A DNA stretch of 52,088 bases from Desulfatibacillum sp. (GCA_020725555.1 DYEU01000035.1:1-52088); one strand, 5' to 3'; counted from the first letter of the stretch, positions 8,167 to 16,288 are shown. Notes: generated by a model from the sequence alone, not told the origin. Translations and numbers: made by a program.

Positions 8167-9516
8167 ATGACGGACATCCTGCGCAAACTGGCCGCACGCG
8201 ACCCCGGAGAAAAGGAGTTCCACCAGGCGGTGCGCGAGGTGCTCGACGCCGTCGCCCCCGTGCTCGAACGCCACCCGGAATACCGACGCAACGCCCTCCT
8301 CGAGCGCCTCTTCGAGCCCGAACGCACGATCCTCTTCCGCGTCCCCTGGATGGACGACCGCCAGCAGTTCCACGTCCACCGCGGCGTGCGCGTGGAGATG
8401 AGCAGCGCGATCGGGCCCTACAAGGGGGGGCTGCGCTTTCACCCCTCGGTGACGCTCGGCATCCTGAAGTCTCTCGCGCTCGAGAACGTGTTCAAGAACG
8501 CCCTCACCCCCCTGAGCATGGGGGGCGCCCACGGCGGCTCGGACTTCGACCCCAAGGGCCGCTCGGACACCGAGATCATGCGTTTCTGCCAGAGCTTCGT
8601 CGCCGAGCTCTTCCGGCACATCGGCCCGCACACCGACATCCCCGAAGGCGACATCGGCGTGGGCGCGCGCGAAATCGGCTTTCTCTTCGGCATGTACCGG
8701 AAGCTGAGAAACGAGTTCACCGGCTCCTTCACCGGGAAAAGCCTCGACTGGGGCGGCAGCGCGCTCAGGCGGGAAGCCGCGGGCTACGGGGTCGTCTACT
8801 TCGCGGCCGAGATGCTCGCCGCCCGCGGGGAGAGCCTCGAGGGCAAGGTGTGCCTCGTCTCGGGGGCCGGCAACGTGGCCCAGCACACCGCGGAGAAGCT
8901 GGTGGCGATGGGGGCGAAGGTGGTGAGCCTCTCGGACTCGAGCGGCGCGATCTACGACGAGGAGGGCTTCGACCCCGCCAAGATCGATTTCATCAAGCGC
9001 CTGAAGAACATCCGCCGCGCCCGGATCGGCGAATACGTCGACAAGTATTCCCAGGCGGTCTATCTCGAGCGGGACCTCCGCCTGGACCACAACCCCCTCT
9101 GGAAGATCCCCTGCGATTGCGCCTTCCCGTGCGCCACGGAACACGAGATCCAGCGCAAGGACGCCGAACACCTCGTCGCCAACGGGGTCCGCCTCGTGGT
9201 CGAGGGGGCCTCGATGGCCTCCGCCCCGGAGGCGGTGCGGCTCTTCGAGGAGCGCGGCACGGCCTACGCGCCGGGCAAGGCGGCCAACGCCGGCGGGGTG
9301 GTCGTCTCGGGCCTGGAGATGGCCCAGAACAGCATGCGGCTCACCTGGACCGCCGAAGAGGTCGACCGTCGGCTCCGGGCGGGGATGAAGGGCATCCACC
9401 GGAGCTGCCTCGAGGCGGCCGAGCGCTACGGCCGTGCCGGGAACATCCTCGTCGGGGCGAACATCGCCGGTTTCCTCAAGGTGGTCCGGGCGCTCCTCGA
9501 CCAGGGGCTCGTCTGA
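8167..9516 (+). CDS. gdhA: Divergent NADP-type glutamate dehydrogenase (catalytic Lys replaced by His)
   Basis: 449 residues, the normal length for hexameric family I glutamate dehydrogenase, with both the substrate domain (about 1-200) and the Rossmann domain (SGAGNVAQHTAEKL). Substrate lysines 86 (YKGGLRFHPS) and 110 (VFKNAL) and Asp162 (GDIGVGAREIG) are present. The catalytic lysine of the GGAKGG/GGGKGG loop is His122 here (MGGAHGGSDFDPKG, codon CAC). Other usually fixed positions also differ: RPEATGYG is RREAAGYG, and GANMP is GASMA. AAAAGGAGA precedes the ATG. The fold is intact and there is no frameshift, so this is a maintained gene, but its activity as glutamate dehydrogenase is doubtful. 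It probably works with the preceding glutamate-synthase-like protein. Confidence 0.85.
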   Translation: MTDILRKLAARDPGEKEFHQAVREVLDAVAPVLERHPEYRRNALLERLFEPERTILFRVPWMDDRQQFHVHRGVRVEMSSAIGPYKGGLRFHPSVTLGILKSLALENVFKNALTPLSMGGAHGGSDFDPKGRSDTEIMRFCQSFVAELFRHIGPHTDIPEGDIGVGAREIGFLFGMYRKLRNEFTGSFTGKSLDWGGSALRREAAGYGVVYFAAEMLAARGESLEGKVCLVSGAGNVAQHTAEKLVAMGAKVVSLSDSSGAIYDEEGFDPAKIDFIKRLKNIRRARIGEYVDKYSQAVYLERDLRLDHNPLWKIPCDCAFPCATEHEIQRKDAEHLVANGVRLVVEGASMASAPEAVRLFEERGTAYAPGKAANAGGVVVSGLEMAQNSMRLTWTAEEVDRRLRAGMKGIHRSCLEAAERYGRAGNILVGANIAGFLKVVRALLDQGLV

Positions 9517-9526
9517 GGGGGGCGGG

Positions 9527-10180
9527 GTGCGTTTCCGGGCGGCGGTTTTCGATCTCGACGGCACCCTGCTCGACACCCTCGAGGACCTGGCCGGGGCGAT
9601 GAACGCCGTTCTCGCCCGCCACGGCCTCCCGCCGCACCCGGTGGGCGCCTACCGCGGCTTCGTGGGGGAGGGGATCGAGGCCCTCGTCCGGCGGGCGCTT
9701 CCCCGGCCGCTTCCGCCGGAGGAGACGGTGGCCCAGCGGGTGCGCGAGATGCGCGCCGAGTACGACCGGCGCTGCCTCGCGTGCACCCGCCCCTTCCCGG
9801 GCGTGCCGGAGCTTCTCGCCGCCTGCCGCGAGGCGGGGGCGGCGCTCGCCGTCCTCACGAACAAGCCCGAGGAGCCCGCGCGCCGCCTCCTCCAGGCCCT
9901 GCTTCCGGAGGAGGGCTTCCGCGCCGTTTGCGGCGCGCGCGCCGGCCTGCCCCGCAAACCCGACCCGGCGGGCGCCCGCGAGCTGCTCGACGCCCTGGGG
10001 GTCTCCCCTCAGGAGGCGTTCCTCCTGGGAGACAGCGGCGTGGACATGCAGACGGCCGTCGCGGCGGGCCTCTTTCCCGTAGGCGCCCTCTGGGGGTTTC
10101 GGCCGGCCGGGGAGCTTTTGGCCGCGGGGGCGCGCCTGCTCGCCGCATCCCCCCTCGACCTCGTCCCCTGGATCCGCTGA
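9527..10180 (+). CDS. gph: HAD-superfamily phosphatase, phosphoglycolate phosphatase-like
   Basis: 217-residue haloacid dehalogenase hydrolase. Motif I is FDLDGTLLDT near the N-terminus (nucleophile Asp9, Asp11), followed by a helical cap (about 18-90), motif II LTNKPEEP and the metal-binding motif IV LLGDSGVDMQTA. These features fit Gph (2-phosphoglycolate phosphatase), though relatives such as pyrophosphatase PpaX look alike. The GTG start lies ten bases after the dehydrogenase stop, within a GGGGGGCGGG ribosome-binding stretch. It is transcribed with the preceding two genes and meets the zinc-ribbon gene head to head after only 12 bases, with no visible terminator. Confidence 0.8.
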   Translation: MRFRAAVFDLDGTLLDTLEDLAGAMNAVLARHGLPPHPVGAYRGFVGEGIEALVRRALPRPLPPEETVAQRVREMRAEYDRRCLACTRPFPGVPELLAACREAGAALAVLTNKPEEPARRLLQALLPEEGFRAVCGARAGLPRKPDPAGARELLDALGVSPQEAFLLGDSGVDMQTAVAAGLFPVGALWGFRPAGELLAAGARLLAASPLDLVPWIR

Positions 10181-10192
10181 CGGCGCCCGCCC

Positions 10193-11425
10193 TCAGAGGT
10201 TTTCCGACAATCCCAGGACGTTGCGGTTGATCGAAAGTGAGCTCCCGGGCAGAACCCAGTCGTGCGTGGTCTCCCGGAAGGGCAGGTAGGCGAGGCGGAA
10301 GCGCTCGGGGTGCACGTCGATGGCCGCAAGCCGTGCGGCCATCTCCCGCCGGGGCCGCAGGAAGCCGGCGAGAATCAGCTTGAGGCTTTCGCAGGCCTCC
10401 TCGACCGGCAGGGTCACCGGGTGATGGCGCGGCCCCGGAAGCGCGGGGGAAAGCCCGCCCGCGGGCGGCTGGAGCGTGAGCGCGCCGGCAAGCTGCAGGA
10501 AATTCGCCGCCCGCACCTTGAACGCGGGCACGAGAAAGCGGAACGCCTCCTCCTCCCATTGCGGCGGGGGGACCACGGGGAGGTTGGCGGCGCGGGCGAG
10601 ATCGCCCCGGGTTTTCAGCTCGATGCCGCCCACGGCGCAGCCGATTTCCCAGAACGGGAGAAAAAAGGCCCCGGCGTCGCCTCCCGCGGCGCAGCAGGAC
10701 TCCACCCGGGTGAGCCGGCCGCCCGAGGGGATCCAGGAGCTTTCGCAGTTGCGGCAATGCAGGGCGAGCGCCTGCGGGGCCCCCTCGAGGTCCCAGCCGC
10801 AGTCCGGGCACAGGGCGGCGAGGAAGGAAATCCCCGCCTGCGGCTCAAGACCGGCCGCCGGCAGCTCAAGGAGCGCGGGGGGGGCCTTGCCGGGAAGCGG
10901 CCGGTCGAGGACCGCGTCCACGAGCCCATCGCCCGCGAGCGCGTAAGGGGCGTAGAGCAGCCCCGCGGCTTCGCCGAGGTGGGCGCTGTAGAGCGGCGGG
11001 CGGCCGATGGCCCGGAGGGAGCGCTCCTGGAAGGCCCGCACCGCCTGGCCGAAGGAGACGGCGGGCGGAAGGTAGCGCCCCTTGGCGTGCGGGGTGAGGA
11101 AGCGGAGCTTCAGGCCCTGGGGCCTAAGCCCCAGCGTGCGGGGCAGGGCGGGCAGATCCACCGCGATCTCGTTGACGTCGACGAAGCGGTGGTCGACCCC
11201 GTTGGGCCGGCAGAAGAAGAAGAGCCCCTTGAAGCGCCAGTACGGCACGTAGATCAGGCCGCCGCGACGCGGCGGCTTCGCCGGGAGAACGTAGCGGAAG
11301 CCCTCCGGGCCGGCGAGGAAGGAGCGCACCCGGCAGAAGGGGCACTGAAAGAGGCGGTCGGTCTCCTCCAACTCGGCGGGGGCGCCGCACTGGGGGCAGG
11401 CGATTTCGACGCGCAGGGCGGGCAT
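10193..11425 (-). CDS. Zinc-ribbon protein of unknown function, partner of the SPFH protein
   Basis: 410 residues. There is a zinc ribbon at the N-terminus (CPQC at 10-13, CPFC at about 28-31) and a second in the middle (CPDCGWDL with CRNC about 20 residues later). Between and after them are beta-rich segments with recurring aromatic motifs such as YVPYWRF, LYAPYAL and FFLPFWEIG, spaced like tandem copies of one domain. No signal peptide or clear membrane helix is visible. The ATG directly abuts the stop of the upstream SPFH gene (TGAATG), so translation is probably coupled. The layout recalls Bacillus YdjG/YdjI-type membrane-stress modules, but that is inference. I cannot assign a function. 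Confidence 0.75.
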   Translation of the reverse strand: MPALRVEIACPQCGAPAELEETDRLFQCPFCRVRSFLAGPEGFRYVLPAKPPRRGGLIYVPYWRFKGLFFFCRPNGVDHRFVDVNEIAVDLPALPRTLGLRPQGLKLRFLTPHAKGRYLPPAVSFGQAVRAFQERSLRAIGRPPLYSAHLGEAAGLLYAPYALAGDGLVDAVLDRPLPGKAPPALLELPAAGLEPQAGISFLAALCPDCGWDLEGAPQALALHCRNCESSWIPSGGRLTRVESCCAAGGDAGAFFLPFWEIGCAVGGIELKTRGDLARAANLPVVPPPQWEEEAFRFLVPAFKVRAANFLQLAGALTLQPPAGGLSPALPGPRHHPVTLPVEEACESLKLILAGFLRPRREMAARLAAIDVHPERFRLAYLPFRETTHDWVLPGSSLSINRNVLGLSENL

Positions 11426-12595
11426 TCAAAGCTTTTCCCCGCAGTCGTTGCAATGGACGGCATCGGCCAGGTTCTCGGCGCCGCAATGCGGGCAGAACTT
11501 CTTTTGCGGGCCGTTGCCGACCTCCAGGCCGCAGCGCGGGCAAAAGCGTGCCGCGGGGGTGAGGTTCTTGCCGCAGCGGGCGCAACGGTCGAAGACCACC
11601 AGCTGATGCCCGCACTGAGGACAGAATTTCGCATCCGCGGCCGTGGGGCTCTTGCATTCCGGGCAGGTCGCCGCCGCGGCCGGAGGTGCCCCCCCGGTTC
11701 CCGGCACGGCCGGAGGTGCGGCCGCCTGCCCCGGGGCGGCCGGACGGCCGGCGGCGAAGAACTGCGAGAACATCGCCGGCAGCATGAGGCCGAGGGCGGT
11801 TCCCATGCCCGATCCCGCCCCTTCCCCGGCCGAGGCCGCCTTTTCCATGGCCATCGCCGCCTTGAGCTGCATGAGGCGCTCGAGGTCCTGGAAGGCCCCG
11901 ATGCGGCTGCGGTCGTCGATCGCCTGCTGGACCTCGGGCGGGGGGGTGATCGCGTTCACGTAGAGGGCGGCCAGGCGGATGCCGAAGCGGCCGAAGTCCT
12001 CCTCCAGCCGCCTTGCCAGCCCTTCGGAGAGTTCATCGTAGCGGGCGGGCAGGTTGAGCAGCGTGTCGAGCTTTTCCCCCAGGTAGTCGTTCAGCCGGGA
12101 GACGATCACGCGGTTCAGGTACTCCTCCACCTCCTCGGTCGTGAAGACCCCCTGGGTCCCCACCAGGCGGTTGATGAAGAGGACCGGCTGGGCGACCTGG
12201 AGGTTGAAGACGCCGAAGGCGCGCAGCCGCACCAGGCCGAGCTCCGCATCGCGGAAGGCGACCGGGTCGCGGGTCCCCCACTTGAGGTTGGTGAAGACTT
12301 TCAGGTTGACGAAGTAGATCTCGGCCCGCAAGGGGCTGTCGAGCGCCCAGGGAACGCTCAGGAGCTTGGTGAGCAGGGGGATGTTCCCGGTCCTGAGGGT
12401 GTGGCGGCCGGGGCCGAAGGCGCCGACGGCCTTGCCCTTGTAGAAGAAGACCGCGGCCTGGCTTTCGCGCACCGTGAGCTGCGCCCCCCACTTGATTTCC
12501 GCCGAGCCCTCGGCGGGCACGCGCTGCACGATCTGCCTTCCGCTTTCGTCGAACCACTCGATGTTTTCAAGGAAGATGAGGCGGGTTTCGGCCAC
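11426..12595 (-). CDS. SPFH-domain protein with C-terminal zinc ribbons (YdjI-like)
   Basis: 389 residues. The SPFH/virion-core-like region occupies about residues 1-290. It begins AETRLIFLENIEW and includes the typical IPLLTKLLSVPW and LAALYVNAITPPPEV segments. An Ala/Pro/Gly linker (about 290-315) follows. The end carries three double-knuckle zinc ribbons (CPEC/CPQC, CARC/CPRC, CPHC/CNDC). I chose the GTG at 12595 because GGAGGT sits seven bases before it; the in-frame TTG 57 bases further upstream has no ribosome site. SPFH proteins form oligomeric membrane-associated scaffolds, and B. subtilis YdjI recruits a PspA protein to stressed membranes. The partner gene follows directly; no pspA homolog is in the window. 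Confidence 0.8.
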   Translation of the reverse strand: MAETRLIFLENIEWFDESGRQIVQRVPAEGSAEIKWGAQLTVRESQAAVFFYKGKAVGAFGPGRHTLRTGNIPLLTKLLSVPWALDSPLRAEIYFVNLKVFTNLKWGTRDPVAFRDAELGLVRLRAFGVFNLQVAQPVLFINRLVGTQGVFTTEEVEEYLNRVIVSRLNDYLGEKLDTLLNLPARYDELSEGLARRLEEDFGRFGIRLAALYVNAITPPPEVQQAIDDRSRIGAFQDLERLMQLKAAMAMEKAASAGEGAGSGMGTALGLMLPAMFSQFFAAGRPAAPGQAAAPPAVPGTGGAPPAAAATCPECKSPTAADAKFCPQCGHQLVVFDRCARCGKNLTPAARFCPRCGLEVGNGPQKKFCPHCGAENLADAVHCNDCGEKL

Positions 12596-12691
12596 GGCAG
12601 ACACCTCCGCGTTGTCCCCGGGGATGAGGCCCTCAGGGGGTTCGTTTGGCAAGGCTATCGGCCGGTTGGCCTGCGGACTTGAATGGGCGGG

Positions 12692-12889
12692 CTACCGCCG
12701 GGCGAGCCACCAGAGCAGCGGCAGGGCCAGCGCGGCGAGGATGAGCAGCCCGGGCGCGGAGAGGTAGGCGGTGTACCAGGGCCGCCCGCGGCGTCGTGCG
12801 GCACGCACCTCGGCGAGAAACCAGTTGCCGAGGATCGCCGCGGCGAGGAGCACGCTCAGGAGGCGCAGGGCCTCGACGATCGCGTTCAT
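12692..12889 (-). CDS. Small two-helix membrane protein
   Basis: 65 residues with two strongly hydrophobic segments, about 7-24 (ALRLLSVLLAAAILGNWF) and 44-61 (SAPGLLILAALALPLLWW). A basic loop containing RAARRRGRP separates them, and the C-terminus is ARR. It lies about 95 bases upstream of the SPFH gene on the same strand and may be its membrane anchor or first operon gene. No ribosome site is obvious before the ATG, and the gene is short, so the call rests on the helix pattern and position. No family recognised. Confidence 0.55.
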   Translation of the reverse strand: MNAIVEALRLLSVLLAAAILGNWFLAEVRAARRRGRPWYTAYLSAPGLLILAALALPLLWWLARR

Positions 12890-12913
12890 GGGTGGGGCGG
12901 TTTCAGATTTCGG

Positions 12914-12941
12914 TTGAACTTTCCGGCGCCTTTTGTATAGT
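12914..12941 (+). promoter_or_regulatory. Candidate sigma-70-type promoter reading toward the sigma factor gene
   Basis: TTGAAC (12914-12919), 16 bases, TATAGT (12936-12941). It is the best -35/-10 pair upstream of the sigma factor gene at 13140. It lies on the far side of the oppositely oriented tRNA-Arg, so the transcript would run antisense through that tRNA. Confidence 0.4.
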
Positions 12942-12982
12942 GATGCGCCGTGACGGGGCCGGCCGCCTTCGTTTCCACAGGC

Positions 12983-13059
12983 TGGCGCGCCTGGAGGGAT
13001 TCGAACCCCCGGCCTACGGATTAGAAGTCCGTTGCTCTATCCGGCTGAGCTACAGGCGC
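12983..13059 (-). tRNA. tRNA-Arg (anticodon UCU)
   Basis: 77-base cloverleaf read on the minus strand. The acceptor stem GCGCCTG pairs perfectly with CAGGCGC, the discriminator is G, and CCA is encoded. The D-arm has TAGCTCAG, the anticodon stem-loop is ACGGA-CTTCTAA-TCCGT with anticodon TCT, and the T-loop is TTCGAAT. It decodes AGA. No T-run terminator follows. Confidence 0.97.
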
Positions 13060-13139
13060 CCGGTTCGCTCGTGTAGCACAGCCGGGGGGCGCACGTCCAG
13101 CCGGGAAGGCGGCATGCACCCGACCTCCCCCAGCACGAG

Positions 13140-14474
13140 ATGAAGAAGAAACCCACCCAGCCCAAGGCCCCGGCGCGAAGTCCGCGCCCCGCGGCGCGCG
13201 GGAAATCCCCTGCCGCCCGGCCGCAGCCGGCCGCCCGGAAGCCGGCGAAGGCCGCGGCCCGAAACCCCCCCGCGCGCAAGCCGGCCGCCCGCAAGGGGGC
13301 GCCGGAGGCGGAACAGGGCAGGCGCCCAGCGGCCGCCGCCCGGCCGAAAGCGAAGGCCGCGGCTGCGGGCCGGGACGCGAAGACCGGCTCCCGGCGCAAG
13401 GCCGAGACCCGGGCGGAGGCGCCCGCGCCGGAGGAGAAGCCGCCCGTCCCCCCCGTGGGCGCGGAAGGCGCGGAAGCGGCCGCAACCGGGGGGGAAGCGG
13501 AGGGGATCCCGCCGCAGGCCGCGCCGGAGGGGGAGTTCGACGTGCAGCCGGCCCCGGCGCCCGCCAAGGCGCAGCCCGCCTCCGCGTCGGAAGACGCGGA
13601 GAAGGCGCTCGTCAAGTTCGATCCCCTGCAGCGTTACCTCTCCGAGATCAGCAAGTACCGGCTGCTGACGCGCGAGGAGGAGCGCGAGCTCGGCATCCGC
13701 GTCAAGGAACACGGCGACAAGGAGGCGGCCTACGCGCTCGTCACCGCGAATTTGCGCCTGGTCGTCAAGATCGCGCTCGAATTCCAGCGGGTGTGGATGC
13801 AGAACCTGCTCGACCTGATCCAGGAGGGCAACATCGGCCTCATGCAGGCCGTGAAAAAGTTCGACCCCTACAAGAACGTCAAGTTTTCCTACTACGCCTC
13901 CTTCTGGATCAAGGCCTACATCCTGAAGTTCATCATGGACAACTGGCGGCTGGTCAAGATCGGGACGACCCAGGGCCAGCGCAAGCTCTTCTTCAAGCTG
14001 AAGAAGGAGAAACACCGCCTGATCGAACAGGGCTTCGATCCCAAGCCCAAGCTCCTCTCCGAGCGCCTCGGGGTCTCGGAGCGGGAGGTGGTGGACATGG
14101 ACCAGCGGCTCGACGGCTGGGACGTCTCCCTCGATGCTCCCGTCAAGAACGATTCGGACACCGAGCGCATCGAGTTCGTGAGCACGGAGACGGAATCGGT
14201 CGAGGAGCAGGTCTCGAAGAAGGAGATCGAGCACCTGCTGCACAACAAGATCAACGAGTTCCGCAAGCGGATGACCCCGCGGGAGATCGAGATCTTCGAG
14301 CTGCGCATCTTCTCCGACAACCCCGTGACCCTCCAGGAGATCGGCGACCGCTACGGCATCTCGCGCGAGCGGGTGCGGCAGATCGAGAAAAACATCATCC
14401 GCAAAATGCGCGAGTTTTTCAAAAACGAGCTCCCCGATTTCGCATCCTACTCGGAAGACTCCGGATCGGAATGA
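13140..14474 (+). CDS. rpoH: RNA polymerase heat-shock sigma factor RpoH with long Ala/Pro/Lys-rich N-terminal extension
   Basis: 444 residues, where RpoH is usually about 285-310. Residues about 150-440 carry the sigma-70 family core: LQRYLSEIS (region 1.2), ANLRLVVKIA and DLIQEGNIGLMQAVKKFDP (2.1-2.2), YYASFWIKAYILKFI (2.3-2.4), the RpoH-box-like QRKLFFKLKKEK, and the 4.2 helix-turn-helix RYGISRERVRQIEKN. Residues 1-134 are a low-complexity, histone-H1-like stretch of PAARK/KPA units that turns acidic near its end. An internal GTG at 13542 (residue 135) has GGGGGAG six bases before it and would give a normal-length 310-residue RpoH, while the ATG at 13140 has a poor ribosome site. Both forms may exist. 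The next gene overlaps the stop (ATGA). Confidence 0.88.
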   Translation: MKKKPTQPKAPARSPRPAARGKSPAARPQPAARKPAKAAARNPPARKPAARKGAPEAEQGRRPAAAARPKAKAAAAGRDAKTGSRRKAETRAEAPAPEEKPPVPPVGAEGAEAAATGGEAEGIPPQAAPEGEFDVQPAPAPAKAQPASASEDAEKALVKFDPLQRYLSEISKYRLLTREEERELGIRVKEHGDKEAAYALVTANLRLVVKIALEFQRVWMQNLLDLIQEGNIGLMQAVKKFDPYKNVKFSYYASFWIKAYILKFIMDNWRLVKIGTTQGQRKLFFKLKKEKHRLIEQGFDPKPKLLSERLGVSEREVVDMDQRLDGWDVSLDAPVKNDSDTERIEFVSTETESVEEQVSKKEIEHLLHNKINEFRKRMTPREIEIFELRIFSDNPVTLQEIGDRYGISRERVRQIEKNIIRKMREFFKNELPDFASYSEDSGSE

Positions 14475-16288
14475 CGCCCGCCTCCCGGCCGGCCTCTTCC
14501 GCCCGCGTGCCGGAAATGGCCTCCATGAACCGTGCGCCCCGCATCGTCTGGGTCCCCATCGCCCTTTCGCTCCTCTTCGGGGGCTGTGCCGCCCCCCCCT
14601 CGGCCCCGACCCCGCCGGCGGTGCCGGCCGCGGAGGTGATCCGCGAGGTCGTCGTGCGGCCGGAAAGCGCCTCCTACTATTTCCTTGCCGCCCAGGGGGA
14701 ACGCCGGGCGGGGCGGCTCGATCGCGCCGTCCTCTTCTTGCGCGAGGCGATCGCCGCCGACCCCGACTCCGCCTTCCTGCGGCGCGAGCTGGCGGCGCTC
14801 CACCTGCAGAATAAGGAGGAAGACCAGGCGCTCGCCGTGCTCGAGGAGCTCCGCGCCCGGCACCCCTCGGACACGGCGGGGCTGATCCTCCAGGCGGGGA
14901 TCCTGCAGTCGCAGAAAAGGACGGACGAGGCGCTCGAGCTCTACGAGGCCGTTTTGCGGCTCGATCCGCAACAGGAACAGGTCCACGCCGTCACGGCGAA
15001 TCTCTACCTCGAGCGCGGCGACACCGAGAACGCCGGCCGCGTCCTCGAGCGCATGGTGGGTCTCTTTCCCCGCTCCTACACCGGCCACTTTCTGCTCGGC
15101 CGGCTGCACCTGGCCCGCGGCAAGCCCGCGGAAGCCGAGGCCGCCTTCCGCCGCAGCGCGCAGGCCGACCCGGAGAGCACCGAGCCGCTCTTCGAGCTGC
15201 TCAAGATCGCACGCGACGCCGGGCGGCGCGAGGAGGCGGCGAGGGTCGTCCGCGAGATCCTTGCGCGCGACCCGGACAACGGCCGTGCGCTCTTCGAAGC
15301 CGCACTCCTGCACCGCGCGGCGGGCGAGCCGGACAAGGCGGGGGCGATCCTGCGGCGTCTGGGGGAGCGCAGCCGCGGCGAATTCGAGATCATCCTTCAC
15401 CTCATCCAGGGGTGGGTCGACCCCCGGCGGTTCGAGGAGAGCCTCTTTCTGCTCGACGGCATGCTCGCGGGGGCGCCGGATCAGCCCGATCTGCACCACC
15501 TGCGGGGGTTCAGCCTCTACGGGCTGAAGCGCTACCCGGAGGCGCTCGAGGCCTTCCGCAGGGTGAGCCCCGCCTCGCGCTTCCACCAGGACGCGGCGGT
15601 GCACATCGCCTTCATCCTCCAGGAGCAGGGGAAGGGGGAGGAGGCGCGCGAGCACCTCTCCAACCTCGTCCGCAGCCAGCCGCAGAACGCCGACCTGAAA
15701 TACTACCTCGCCACCCTCTATGAGGAGGCCCGGCGCTTCGAGGAGGCGCGCGCGCTCCTCGAGCAGGCGATCGCCCAGGATGAAAAGAACGCGCGCTACC
15801 GGTTCCGGCTGGCGGTCGTCCACGACAAGATGAAAAACAAGGAGGCCGCCATCCAGGCCCTGAAGCAGGCCATCGAGCTCGACCCCCGGGATGCGACGGC
15901 CCTCAACTACCTCGGCTACACCTACGCCGACCTGGGGATCCACCTGGACGAGGCCGAGCGGCTGATCCTCGAGGCCCTGAAACACAAGCCCGACGACGGC
16001 TACATCACGGACAGCCTGGGCTGGGTCTACTACAAGAAGGGCGACTACCGGAAGGCGCTCGAGGTGCTGAAAAAGGCCGCCGATCTCGTGAAAGACGACC
16101 CCGTCATCCTCGAGCACGTGGGGGATGCCTACCTGAAGCTCGAGGACCGGGCGAACGCCCTGCGCCATTACCAGCGATCGCTCGAGATCCGGCTCAAGAC
16201 GAAGGACGGGGAGACCGACCCCGACAAGCTGAAGGAACGGGAGGAGCTGCAGCGGAAGATCCGGCGGCTCAAGGAGGGGGCGCGATGA
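14471..16288 (+). CDS. TPR-repeat outer-membrane-type lipoprotein
   Basis: About 605 residues. A lipoprotein signal (VWVPIALSLLFGGC) precedes an Ala/Pro linker and a long run of tetratricopeptide repeats to the end, such as AVLFLREAIAADPDS, EALELYEAVLRLDPQ, EARALLEQAIAQDEK, AIQALKQAIELDPRD and ALEVLKKAADLVKDD. TPR arrays are protein-binding scaffolds. The 14471 start overlaps the sigma factor stop as ATGA, but starts at 14516 or 14525 would give a more normal short n-region before the lipobox; I keep 14471 with low certainty on the exact start. The stop overlaps the next lipoprotein gene (ATGA), so the two are translationally coupled and may act together at the outer membrane. Confidence 0.8.
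   Translation: MTPASRPASSARVPEMASMNRAPRIVWVPIALSLLFGGCAAPPSAPTPPAVPAAEVIREVVVRPESASYYFLAAQGERRAGRLDRAVLFLREAIAADPDSAFLRRELAALHLQNKEEDQALAVLEELRARHPSDTAGLILQAGILQSQKRTDEALELYEAVLRLDPQQEQVHAVTANLYLERGDTENAGRVLERMVGLFPRSYTGHFLLGRLHLARGKPAEAEAAFRRSAQADPESTEPLFELLKIARDAGRREEAARVVREILARDPDNGRALFEAALLHRAAGEPDKAGAILRRLGERSRGEFEIILHLIQGWVDPRRFEESLFLLDGMLAGAPDQPDLHHLRGFSLYGLKRYPEALEAFRRVSPASRFHQDAAVHIAFILQEQGKGEEAREHLSNLVRSQPQNADLKYYLATLYEEARRFEEARALLEQAIAQDEKNARYRFRLAVVHDKMKNKEAAIQALKQAIELDPRDATALNYLGYTYADLGIHLDEAERLILEALKHKPDDGYITDSLGWVYYKKGDYRKALEVLKKAADLVKDDPVILEHVGDAYLKLEDRANALRHYQRSLEIRLKTKDGETDPDKLKEREELQRKIRRLKEGAR

Noticed and set aside
9434-9526. Upstream start for the HAD phosphatase
   Set aside because: It would overlap the dehydrogenase and adds a Ser/Gly-rich stretch; the DLDGT motif normally lies close to the N-terminus, as with the GTG at 9527.
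6073-9576. Open frame of 1167 codons on the minus strand across the xerD 5' end and the glutamate genes
   Set aside because: It is antisense to two genes with clear families and has no recognisable domain. It is a by-product of GC-rich third positions.
12596-12652. TTG start 19 codons upstream for the SPFH protein
   Set aside because: No ribosome site precedes it, whereas the GTG at 12595 has GGAGGT at ideal distance and matches the family N-terminus.
10262-12682. Plus-strand open frame of 806 codons
   Set aside because: Antisense to the SPFH and zinc-ribbon genes, whose zinc motifs and ribosome sites are on the minus strand.
14447-16168. Minus-strand open frame of 573 codons
   Set aside because: Antisense to the TPR lipoprotein gene; no motif and no ribosome site.
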